Below, one piece after another: positions 56,401 through 64,000 of a DNA stretch of 64,000 nt (the stretch's first letter is position 1; each line of letters opens with the position of its first letter). The notes under the pieces are model-generated. The model saw only the letters and a list, made by a program, of their open reading frames with translations. It ran no database searches and was not told where the DNA came from. A program made the translations under genes and the position numbers. Location: contig NC_061074.1 of NCBI RefSeq assembly GCF_021917145.1, positions 9,380,155 through 9,444,154 on the forward strand. Direction: 5' to 3'. This DNA is from Hypomesus transpacificus. Lineage: Eukaryota; Chordata; Actinopteri; Osmeriformes; Osmeridae.

Positions 56401-59400
56401 CCAGCTTGATTTCCACTAAGATTCTGGATGTATAGAAGGTCATATTAAACCCATAGTTTATTTTCTTAATCAATATTATTATTGATTATTAGGTGTGACC
56501 GTAGCTTGTGTCAGTGTGCCTCACAACAAGTCGTCTCAGGTCAGTTTACAACAATCACCTTCAAAAACAGTCAACAGATTTAGTCAATTAAGTATAGCTA
56601 ACTTTTCTATCTGACTTTAGAGGACTGTTAGATTCTAATAAGAAAAGTTAACTCTCATAACAGGTAGGATAAAACATCAGCATTCAAACCATGAGGCTTT
56701 GTTTGTATGACCCAACATCCACCACAACCTGTCTATGCGTCTCCCTCTCCTGACAGTTCAGTCAGCCAGCCACCAGGGGACCCTGATCCTGTGGTCCATT
56801 TTTACATTTTATAAAAGTGTTTTGCATAGAGGCCAGGGGGAGAGCGTAACAATAGCCTTTGTTTGTTCCCCAGAGCTGCAGTGCAGCTTGACGGTAATCT
56901 GCTCTGGTATGACCGCAGCAGAAACCTCTTAAGAGTCCCTCAGGTTCGGAAGGGTTTGCTCACTTGCGTGGCATGAAGATGGACAGTACATCTGTCAGAG
57001 GATTGTCATACATCACAGACTGACAATAACAACAAAACCTGCCATCCTGTCAGATCTCTACATTAGAACCTGCCATCCAGTCAGACAGGGAGATCTCTAT
57101 GTTAACAGTTTCCCTGTTAAAGTCTCATGATCTCACTGAGATTTGGATGTTATGGTCACTACTGCTCCCGATTTACACACTGTGTCTCTTTCCTACATAC
57201 ACACACACTCGCGTGCACTCACACACACACTCACACACAAACTCACACACACATTCTCCATGAGAGGACGTTAGGGTGAGATGAGGAGAGACGCTGGCCC
57301 TGTTCACCATCGAGACCACAGACACAGCAACACACACACTCACACAAAGACATACAATACTCTGTTTTCTCACACACACCTTTGCCCTTATGAACACATG
57401 ACTGAGCGGCATGTTATTATAGCAAAGGGGTGTGGTTGTATTGTTCTCATAGCTGCCAGTCACACAAGTCTGTCAGTGGACTGTCCTGTTCCGCAGACAG
57501 ACAGCCGGAATGCTGTCAGTCTGACTCTACAGTGGTAAAACTAGGCCCAGAAATATAAACGTTGTATTGCTTTAGTCTGGTTCTATATCATGTCACGTCT
57601 GTGTGGTCAGCCGTTAACCAGATATGGCATGTAACAGCTGTGGTTAGTAGAATTGATGGGCTTGACCATGAAAAAACACAATTCTGTGTTAGGGTTAGTA
57701 AAATTGCTGATTTCAGAATGGCTTTGCCTGACAAACCATATGCTCAAAGCCCCACCACCATGAACCACGAGAGATGACAAAGCTGAAATCATCAGTAAGA
57801 GACAGTGTTTCACCCACAGGATGCGTCGGTAGTTCTTCTCCTGGTAGACCTGGTTGATGACGTAGGCGATGAACACGTGGAAGTGCTCCCTGGCGTGGAG
57901 GCAGACGATGTCACAAACGTCGGAGATCTGGATCGACTGCTCAATGCGGTTCTCCAGGTCCATCAGGAACCTGGCAGGATGTGACATCATCAGACAGGGA
58001 CAGCAAAACAAGGGTTGCATCAATAGGTGCGTTCGACATGACCCGACATGCGGGGTCTCACACACGACAACTTTGACGTGTGTTTTGTATTAATGGGACA
58101 CCTTCAGTTTCGCCAATGCTCAAATCCGGACCAAACAGTTGAATTGAATTAAACATTTATGGGAGAAAGGGTTTTACTCCGCTTCTTCACTAACGAAAAG
58201 ACTACGTTTAATTATAAATAGAGTAAAGTAAGCAAACAGCGCCGTGACTGACGTCAGCGCAGCAAACCACGAGAAGCTGAAATGTCCGACTTCACAGAGC
58301 CGTTTTCAACTCCTCCCCGACTGCAAGCGGCTACTCTCGCCGGTCGTTTCATGCAGCTGCAGTCCATGTCAAACGCACCTAATGGCTTGTTAAACAGTAT
58401 TGTTACCATAATTATTGAGGGTGTTAACTAGTTAATGGTTCACTGATCTAAGCCGTCTCGATTCTATTTCTAAAATACAGTATTTGACGTATTGTTGGAG
58501 GCACAGTATCTACAGCTAGGGCCTAATTATACCAAATAACAAAGCAACCACAGAATGAATAATCGTTTTACCTTTCACTGGCTTTCATCACCTCTTCAAT
58601 ATTTGAAAACAGGAAGTGCATGTCTGATTGGCTGAGAGTGTTGACCAGCCCCGGGTTCCGCAGGAAGTGAGTCTCCAGGACCTCCAGGCTCTTGTAGTAG
58701 GACGCCTCAGACGTCACCAGCTCAAACATGGCCTTGGAGACAGGACCAGAAATATGTCACCAAAGTATAGATTATAAAGTACATCCATACCACATTCACT
58801 GGGTACACTCACTAAAAGTTTCCATTCCAGATCATGATCTGTCTACATGACCTACCTGGCCCTCTCTTTCCGCCCTTGACCCCCCGCCCTCCCCCGGGTA
58901 GACCTTCAGCCTTCGCCCTCACCTCCCCTGGGTAGACCTTCAGCCTTCGCCCTCACCTCCCTCCCCCTGGGTAGACCTTCAGCCTTCGCCCTCACCTCCC
59001 TCCCCCGGGTAGACCTTCAGCCTTCGCCCTCACCTCCCTCCCCCGGGTAGACCTTCAGCCTTCACCCTCACCTCCCTCCCCCTGGGTAGACCTTCAGCCT
59101 TCGCCCTCACCTCCCTCTCCCAGGTAGACCTTCAGCCTTCACCCTCACCTCCCTCTCCCAGGTAGACCTTCAGCCTTCACCCTCACCTCCCTCCCCCTGG
59201 GTAGAACTTCAGCCTTCGCCCTCACCTCCCTCTCCCGGGTAGACCTTCAGCCTTCACCCTCACCTCCCCTGGGTAGACCTTCAGCCTTCACCCTCACCTC
59301 CCTCTCCCAGGTAGACCCTCAGCCTTCACCCTCACCTCCCTCTCCCAGGTAGACCTTCAGTCTTCACCCTCACCTCCCTCCCCCTGGGTAGACCTTCAGC

Positions 59401-61833
59401 CTTCGCCCTCACCTCCCTCCCCCTGGGTAGACCTTCAGCCTTCGCCCTCACCTCCCCCGGGTAGACCTTCAGCCTTCGCCCTCACCTCCCTCCCCCGGGT
59501 AGACCTTCAGCCTTCACCCTCACCTCCCTCCCCCTGGGTAGACCTTCAGCCTTTGCCCTCACCTCCCTCTCCCGGGTAGATCTTCAGCCTTCACCCTCAC
59601 CTCCCTCCCCCGGGTAGACCTTCAGCCTTCACCCTCACCTCCCTCCCCCTGGGTAGACCTTCAGCCTTCACCCTCACCTCCCTCCCCCGGGTAGACCTTC
59701 AGCCTTCACCCTCACCTCCCCCGGGTAGACCTTCAGCCTTCACCCTCACCTCCCTCCCCTAGTAGACCTTCAGCCTTCGCCCTCACCTCCCTCCCCCCGG
59801 GTAGACCTTCAGCCTTCACCCTCACCTCCCTCCCCTAGTAGACCTTCAGCCTTTGCCCTCACCTCCCTCCCCCCGGGTAGACCTTCAGCCTTCACCCTCA
59901 CCTCCCCCGGGTAGACCTTCAGCCTTCACCCTCACCTCCCTCCCCTAGTAGACCTTCAGCCTTCGCCCTCACCTCCCTCCCCCCGGGTAGACCTTCAGCC
60001 TTCACCCTCACCTCCCTCCCCCCGGGTAGACCTTCAGCCTTCACCCTCACCTCCCTCCCCCCGGGTAGACCTTCAGCCTTCGCCCTCACCTCCTGGATGA
60101 TGATCTCCCTCTGGGGCAGCAGTTCCAGCAGCCCGCTGTGCTGCACGGCCTCCAGGTTCTGCCACAGGCTGAGGGAGCGAGTGTTGTTCCTCAGCTGCAG
60201 CTGCAGGGCCGGGGGCGAGGTGGCCCCCCCGCCCCCCCCTGGGCCCCCCGGGCCGGGAGACGTTACCCCCGTCACGCTGCCGACGCTGCTCGATCTCTTG
60301 CTGTTTGGATGTGTCCCGGTACTCCTGGTACAGGAAGGCTGGAGGGATGAGAATAATAACGATAACGAAAATATTAACAACAATAGCAATAATAATAATA
60401 ACAACAATAATAAGAAGAATAATGAGAATAGTATTAGCAACAATAATGATAACAATAATAAGAATGATAACAGTAATAATAATAACAACAATTATAATAG
60501 ATAATAATAATGATAATGTACATTTTTCTCACCCGTAGTCACTTTTAACCAAAGTAATGTACAAATATAACTTATGTCACTCTGAATATTTTACTAATTA
60601 AAAGGCCTCGACTGACAACTATTCATTGGGAAGATGCTTTTATCCAAAGCAAAGTACACAAGGTATCATGCAGTCAGATCAATCATGAATGCAGAACATG
60701 GCTTCCCCTCCATGCCCACTACCAGCTCCGTCTGAGGAAGGAGGTGAAGGACACTGTGTGTTCATGTACTTCATGTACAAAGAACAATCAGTTCCCTTGT
60801 AACGTTTCTCTCATGCATGGCTGGCATTCTGCTAAAGCTATTCCATGATTTGTGTCTGCATATGGAGTCAGGGAGGGGGGAAAATGGAGGGCGGGGAGGA
60901 TAGGGGGCAGGGAGGGGGGCAGTCAGGGGGTGTGGGGGGGGGGCAGGGAGGGAGGTGGGGACAGGAAGAGGGAGGTGAGGGTAAGTAAGGGACAGGGAGA
61001 GGGAGGTGGGGGCAGGTAGGGGTAGGTAGGGGGCAGGTTCAAGAGAGCAGATTTTTTTCTGAAGCTGGTGATTTCTTACAGAGGAAAAAGGCTGAGTTTG
61101 CACAGCTTATGTCTGTGTCTACATCCTGTGTTGTTTGTGTGCTGCAGGAGGGTTTAGGGTTAGGGTGACTTTGAACGTGTTGCATAAGAACCACCGTCAT
61201 ATTCAGAAACTCACCAAGGTGGGCGTCCGAGCTAACACTTACATAAGAGGCACGGAGAGAGAGAGAAGTGTTACTGAGACACGAGGAAGTAGGAAGAGTA
61301 CATGCAGAGAGAGAAACTTTACAAAGGGAGAGAGAGACTTACTGAGACAGGAGCTGAGAGAGAGAGGGAGAGAGAGAGAAAGAGAGAGAGAAATGGAGAG
61401 AAAGAGAGAGAGAGAAATGGAGAGAAAGAGAGAGAGAGACCTGTATAAGATGAAGTTTGGTGAACACTTTTTACAGTCCATGAATATGAGTCCCTGTTCC
61501 GTCATGTTCAACAGGCATCCTTAGACGGACCCTAGTCTGAACACACCTGTTCTACAACAGTAACATTTAATATTTGATTTATTTACCAGGGGCTTCTCTC
61601 AAAAACTATATCAAATTGTGCATGTAGTGAGCAGCTGGTTTAGCCAGCGAGCAGAGCCTAGTGTTACAGTTACACCCTAACCCCTCTGTGTCTCCACCTC
61701 TACCTCTCCTCCACTCTGTGTTTTCACCTCCACATCTTCTCCTCTCTTCTCACCTATGTTTTTGACGATGTTCAGGGTGTGGCAGATGGACTCGATCTTC
61801 ATCTGAGAAGAGCTCTCTCCGTTGTTTAGTATT
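47169..61833 (-). CDS. ngef: Neuronal Rho guanine-nucleotide exchange factor (ephexin-1), 3' twelve exons
   Basis: Dbl-family GEF that activates RhoA, Rac1 and Cdc42 downstream of EphA receptors in neurons (family knowledge). Twelve exons with GT-AG sites encode, in order, an N-terminal linker ([15 protein letters not shown]), the DH domain ([16 protein letters not shown] to [16 protein letters not shown], with [16 protein letters not shown] as its conserved core helix), the PH domain ([34 protein letters not shown]) and the C-terminal SH3 ([36 protein letters not shown]). The ephexin DH-PH-SH3 order plus the kcnj13 neighbour identify NGEF rather than other ephexins. The stop is at 47169. 5' exons are outside the window. 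One exon (60090-60338) has a one-base frame conflict in a G/C homopolymer. Three introns start with minisatellites. Confidence 0.92.
47600..47704 (-). CDS. ngef: ngef exon, first half of SH3 domain
   Basis: Encodes [17 protein letters not shown] and [17 protein letters not shown], the ALYDY-like first strand (here CIQSYMSQ) and RT loop of the SH3. Acceptor CTCTCAG|, donor TCGATG|GTAAGA. Confidence 0.93.
47809..47888 (-). CDS. ngef: ngef exon, PH C-terminal helix
   Basis: Encodes [18 protein letters not shown], the PH C-terminal helix with its conserved Trp, then TSTSTHQA. Acceptor TTGGCAG|, donor GGCTG|GTGAGC. Confidence 0.92.
48011..48169 (-). CDS. ngef: ngef exon, PH domain
   Basis: Encodes [32 protein letters not shown] and [15 protein letters not shown]. 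Acceptor ATGGTAG|, donor AGCAT|GTAAGC. Phase 2 on both sides. Confidence 0.94.
48418..48581 (-). CDS. ngef: ngef exon, first half of PH domain
   Basis: Acceptor CCTCAG|, donor CTCCAG|GTCAGC. It encodes [16 protein letters not shown], a basic linker [10 protein letters not shown] and [16 protein letters not shown]. It is separated from the previous exon by the intron holding the 13-bp satellite. Confidence 0.94.
48863..48996. repeat. 134-bp direct repeat, left copy
   Basis: Nearly identical to 51603-51736 (one visible difference, aaaagatgacc versus aaaagctgacc). It starts tctgaagtaccatgcaccat and ends gaaatagttgatgtg. Both lie in one ngef intron, either side of the 13-bp satellite. Confidence 0.95.
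49283..49400. repeat. Dispersed repeat, copy 2
   Basis: Second copy of the element at 28509-28625, with catgaaagtttgcacagaca and gaaggtgcatacatt. It has an extra attagctttggccag. Confidence 0.7.
49690..51452. repeat. 13-bp satellite array of about 1.75 kb in an ngef intron
   Basis: Roughly 130 copies of tcatactgtcacg with A/G and C/T variants, interspersed with a longer variant acatgtctctgtcacg that forms higher-order groups. Because 13 is not a multiple of three and the unit has no stop in any plus frame, all three plus frames are open for about 450-570 codons. These are not proteins. The minus strand carries many copies of TGACGTGACAGTA. Confidence 0.97.
51603..51736. repeat. 134-bp direct repeat, right copy
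   Basis: Partner of 48863-48996, in the same orientation. It begins within a few dozen bases of the end of the satellite-adjacent unique segment and ends just before the 20-bp array. Confidence 0.95.
51757..51896. repeat. 20-bp minisatellite, 7 copies
   Basis: The unit is ctgactagcaaccacatgct (20 bases), with one ccctg variant and a final catatgct. Confidence 0.95.
52164..52253 (-). CDS. ngef: ngef exon, end of DH domain
   Basis: 30 codons, [17 protein letters not shown] then [13 protein letters not shown]. Acceptor TTTCTCAG|, donor TCCAAG|GTACTG. It contains the DH C-terminal helix. Confidence 0.93.
52268..52392. repeat. 28-bp minisatellite next to an ngef splice acceptor
   Basis: The unit is acacaggggcagaaacagcc plus cagaactg (28 bases), about 4.5 copies, beginning 15-20 bases upstream of the acceptor of exon 52164-52253. 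Confidence 0.9.
52843..53579 (-). mobile_element. L2-like LINE fragment, interrupted by a hAT MITE
   Basis: The minus strand matches the RT C-terminal and 3' region of the copy at 29990-30400 ([33 protein letters not shown]). It is split at 53195-53521 by a MITE and resumes at 53522-53579 (ctctgaagagggcgggttat). It lies tail-out against a second, oppositely oriented L2 fragment from about 53580. Confidence 0.85.
53195..53521. mobile_element. hAT-like MITE with perfect 8-bp target duplication
   Basis: The left end cagtggcggttctggcac and right end gtgcctaaaaccgcccctg are inverted repeats. The flanks gggtagat (53187-53194) and gggtagat (53522-53529) are a perfect 8-base duplication inside the L2 copy. 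It is 327 bases with a C14 tract and CT-rich interior. Confidence 0.9.
53580..54140 (+). mobile_element. L2-like LINE 3' end with complete tail
   Basis: The plus strand encodes [18 protein letters not shown] then [12 protein letters not shown] and stop. It continues through the whole 3' UTR to tcgctttggatgaaagcgtc and tgaataaatgtaaatg. That tail is the reference for the SINE tails at 7153 and 10788. Confidence 0.88.
54503..54985. repeat. Minisatellite of AGGATGAGGGCT units just inside an ngef intron
   Basis: Units ggctaggatgag, ggctaagatgag and gatgag combine into a higher-order repeat. The array starts about 7-13 bases inside the donor (CAG|GTAACCCTGGCCCTCATCC on the minus strand). The plus frame reads Arg-Ala-Arg-Met repeats, an artefact. 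Confidence 0.95.
54991..55065 (-). CDS. ngef: ngef exon, DH domain
   Basis: 25 codons, [16 protein letters not shown] then IKAHQLLEQ. Acceptor CTTCATAG|, donor GAGCAG|GTAACC. It continues the DH helix directly after LKLLVQ. Confidence 0.93.
55370..56010. repeat. 32-bp minisatellite made of an exon-intron junction
   Basis: The unit is ctgacctgaaccaccagctc plus ctgtttgactca (32 bases), about 20 copies. On the minus strand each unit reads TGGTGGTTCAG|GTCAGTGAGTC. The adjoining exon ends CTGCTGGTTCAG|GTCAGTGAGTC, so about 12 exonic bases plus the donor are repeated. Some units keep the exon version (aaccagcag). Confidence 0.97.
56011..56140 (-). CDS. ngef: ngef exon, DH conserved core
   Basis: Acceptor GGCCCAG|, donor GTTCAG|GTCAGT. 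It encodes [15 protein letters not shown] then [16 protein letters not shown] and VQ, the CR3 helix that contacts the GTPase. Its last dozen bases and the donor are copied in the adjacent 32-bp array. Confidence 0.95.
57818..57970 (-). CDS. ngef: ngef exon, DH domain
   Basis: Acceptor CTGCCAG|, donor ATCCT|GTGGGT (weak). It encodes [33 protein letters not shown] and [15 protein letters not shown], matching the middle of the ephexin DH domain. Confidence 0.92.
58572..58732 (-). CDS. ngef: ngef exon, start of DH domain
   Basis: Acceptor TCTCCAAG|, donor GTGAAAG|GTAAAA. It encodes [16 protein letters not shown], the first conserved DH helix (CR1), then [13 protein letters not shown] and [13 protein letters not shown]. 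Confidence 0.93.
58870..60089. repeat. Minisatellite of 31-38 bp units containing a splice donor
   Basis: Units such as gtagaccttcagccttcgcc plus ctcacctccctcccccgg repeat about 33 times over 1.2 kb. On the minus strand each reads GGGAG|GTGAGGGCGAAGG. The adjoining ngef exon ends CAGGAG|GTGAGGGCGAAGG, so the donor and first intronic bases are the repeat core. Length variants arise from missing ccctccc blocks. Confidence 0.96.
60090..60338 (-). CDS. ngef: ngef exon, linker into DH domain, with apparent frameshift
   Basis: Acceptor CCCTCCAG|, donor CAGGAG|GTGAGG. It begins [17 protein letters not shown] and ends [16 protein letters not shown] with [11 protein letters not shown], both ephexin-like, but the two halves are in different frames. 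The switch falls in a poly-G/C segment at about 60222-60252. The length (249) is one base off what the flanking phases need. Confidence 0.85.
60350..60515. repeat. AAT/AAC-rich microsatellite in an ngef intron
   Basis: Imperfect (AAT)n and (AAC)n trinucleotides with GAT interruptions. It starts close to the acceptor of exon 60090-60338. Confidence 0.9.
60850..61440. repeat. G-rich and GA-rich tracts in an ngef intron
   Basis: GGGGAGG-type runs at 60868-61035 and (GA)n at 61252-61440, separated by unique DNA that includes a short gggttagggt motif at 61150. Confidence 0.85.
61754..61833 (-). CDS. ngef: ngef exon, N-terminal region (first in window)
   Basis: Acceptor TTCTTTCAG|, donor ACATAG|GTGAGA. 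It encodes [15 protein letters not shown] then [10 protein letters not shown]. It joins in phase 1 to the LYQEYRD exon. The upstream partner exon is not visible in the remaining 2 kb. Confidence 0.8.
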
Positions 61834-63575
61834 CTGAAAGAAGAAGAAAGAACTAGAGACACTTTCTGGGGAGATTGTGAGGTGTGCTTGCGTTGGTTGC
61901 AAATGGGTCAGATTTTTTACAAAACATTTACAACTGATATTTCTCTATATTTTAAATAAGTATGCACCTCTTATTATTTATGAAGAATGCATAGATAAAA
62001 AGCTTACATTTGCTGCTGCTCATTTACACAAAAAAAAGGTTTTTGTTGGGATATGTTGCATACCTGGACCAGGCTGAACCTTTCAGGGTGAGTAGAATAG
62101 TTTGCTTTTGCTTTCTTTACATATTTGTGACTGGACAAAGACGTTGGTAATACTTGCTGCTGCGACTTGATCTTGAAATGCTTTCTATAAGTACAAGCAC
62201 AAGAATCGTAGCTTTCCAATTATGTAGGACATGTGTAGCCTAAAAATATATTTGTTAAAATGTAGTGCGTAGTAACTGAGGGAGGAGGGGGCAGCATGTC
62301 CGTCCCGTTTGCAGGCCCGAGCGAGATCAGGATATATGAGAGAGAATACAGGTTGTGTCTTGCCAAAGGCAATCACACCAGAAGTGCAGCTTCCCCTAAC
62401 ATTTAAAAAATTGTCAAATATTTACTATTGTGTTAACATTTTAAATGCGTTAGAACACGTTCAGAGTTCGTTCAGAATCAGCTACATATATTAGCAGGTC
62501 AACTGACTGATTTCCTTCTCATACATTCCCGTAGTGCCACAGTGCATTTCCCTGTTGAAGCTCAGCTTCCATGGACTTCAATGGGGCTGCTTTGAACAGT
62601 TTTTTTCAGTGCTATGAAACTATACGGCCATTGGATAAATGCTGCGATTATGTCCCGCCCTGGACGCTCAGCGTCTCTGGGGGTGAATAGAGGAGTGGGA
62701 TGGCCTGGACGCTGGGCTTCCGTGTGATGATTGGAGGGTCTGTCGAAAGACTGCACCTACTTTTGATTGACATTAATTTTGTTCTATAAAAAGTCATCAA
62801 AGCTATTCATGCTCAGTCCCATCGCGGATTTTGCAACTAGTAGTTGAAAGATAAACTGGAGCAACCTATTTCTTGGTATTTGCTTGACGAAATTGCTAAC
62901 CAATTTTCATCATTCATTTCATACAATTATACACCACGTTCCTTGTTTCAGTTTAACCTAATTTCCAAATTTCCTCCTTTGAGATTAATATTGTTTTGTT
63001 AGATAATTCATTCATTCATTCAGTGGGTTAGGCTAGTGTAGAAGGGGTGAACTAGCCAGTGAACTAGTCAAATAAATGCAACGTTTTTAGGATGTAGGCT
63101 GAAAATCAGCTTCCCCTCCCCCTTGACAGACCAGCAGCCGCACTGAATCACAGCCAATGAGAACATCAGAGGAGAGGACAAGAAGGAATTGAAAAGCATT
63201 TCCATCCTTCTGGTTCGACACCGCAGCACAAGGTCACACTTGTTACAGAAATTCTGCAGTGCAGAACTGTGAACATGAGGGATGACAGGAATATGAACAG
63301 GCAATTCAGACTAGACTAAATAACGACATAATGAGCACATAGCAGCAGTCGCTCAGTCAAACAAATCAAACGTTTGTTTAGTTTTTTATGACATACCTGT
63401 GTTCCACTGACAAGAATAAACCTCATTATCATGTTTGTCTGACAACCGGATCTAAAACACTGTTGTTCTTCAAACAATTAAATGTAAAATGTTCAATTTT
63501 AAATGAACAGAGGAAAGCTTATGAGAAAGCATCGACAACAATGGACCTCTCATCTTTATAACTATTCCTCAACTC
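61834..63575. other. Upstream ngef intron or flank, no exon seen
   Basis: AT-rich unique-looking DNA. I looked on the minus strand for further ngef exons with good acceptor and donor sites and found none that I could support. Confidence 0.45.
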
Positions 63576-64000
63576 CCGTCTTCCTCTCTCCCCCTCCTCC
63601 ACTCCTTCTCCTCCCCTCCTCTCCCCTTTCCTCCCTTTTCTTCTCCCCCCTTATCCCCCTCATCTCCCTCTCTTCCCCCCCCTGACCTCCCCCCTCCCCT
63701 CCCTACCTGTACCCCCTCCTCTAGCAGCCCCTCCTCCCCCTCTCCTCTCCCCTCCTTACCCCATTCTCCCTCTCCTCTCCTCTCCCCCTTCCCACCCTCT
63801 CCTCTCCCCTCCTTACCCCATTCTCCCTCTCCTCTCCTCTCCCCCTCCCCACCCTCTCCTCTCCCCTCCTTACCCCATTCTCCCTCTCCTCTCCCCCTCC
63901 CCACCCTCTCCTTCCCCTCCTTTCCCCATTCTCCCTCTCCTCTCCTCTCACCCTCCCCACCCTCTCCTTCCCCTCTTTTCCCCATTCTCCCTCTCCTCTC
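63576..64000. repeat. CT-rich tract with 49- to 55-bp higher-order repeat
   Basis: CCCCTCC/CTCTCC runs. From about 63735 a larger unit recurs containing ccattctccctctcctctcc and ccaccctctcc, about five copies to the window edge. It probably continues beyond the window. Confidence 0.9.

Noticed and set aside
61834-63575. Further 5' ngef exons
   Set aside because: No minus-strand segment combined ephexin-like sequence with plausible acceptor and donor sites.

Overview
The window is vertebrate nuclear DNA, most likely from a teleost fish. It has intron-split genes with GT-AG junctions, vertebrate-type tRNA genes, L2-like LINEs, a tRNA-headed SINE sharing the L2 tail, hAT, piggyBac and Tc1-like DNA transposons, and a very heavy load of microsatellites and minisatellites. 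I cannot fix the species. An osmerid, salmonid or pike relative is only a guess.

Real genes fill a small part of the 64 kb. (1) A galactose-3-O-sulfotransferase gene on the minus strand (four coding exons, 11931-20602), with a LINE in its large first intron. A broken copy of its last exon lies at 28725-29366. (2) kcnj13 (Kir7.1 potassium channel) on the plus strand, 36630-38050, with a possible 5' noncoding exon near 31650-31959. (3) Four tRNA genes at 41888-43380: Pro-AGG (+), Trp-CCA (-), Pro-TGG (+), Ile-AAT (-). (4) A small unrecognised minus-strand gene of four predicted exons, 44536-45557. (5) The 3' two thirds of ngef (ephexin-1, a Dbl-family Rho GEF) on the minus strand, twelve exons from 61833 down to 47169; its 5' end lies beyond the window. 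kcnj13 and NGEF are also neighbours on human 2q37, which supports both names.

Layout: 1-11600 holds purine/pyrimidine simple repeats, minisatellites, a Tc1-like MITE and two SINEs, with no gene seen. 11931-20602 is the sulfotransferase gene. 21256-22584 is a hAT element with 8-bp target duplication. 22858-31640 is repeats, LINE fragments, the sulfotransferase pseudo-exon and a possible LTR. 31650-38740 is the kcnj13 locus with several minisatellites and a MITE nested in one of them. 40348-44415 holds a TIR element, the tRNA cluster and a piggyBac-like element. 44536-61833 is the small gene plus ngef, whose introns carry large tandem arrays. The last 2 kb is anonymous and ends in a CT-rich tract.

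The most notable observation is that three tandem arrays in the small gene and ngef begin exactly at a 5' splice site, and each repeat unit carries a copy of the exon-intron junction (AG|GT plus intronic context). A fourth array starts about a dozen bases inside an intron. This gives long rows of decoy splice donors in the sense strand. I saw no prokaryotic system, CRISPR array or clearly new enzymatic system.
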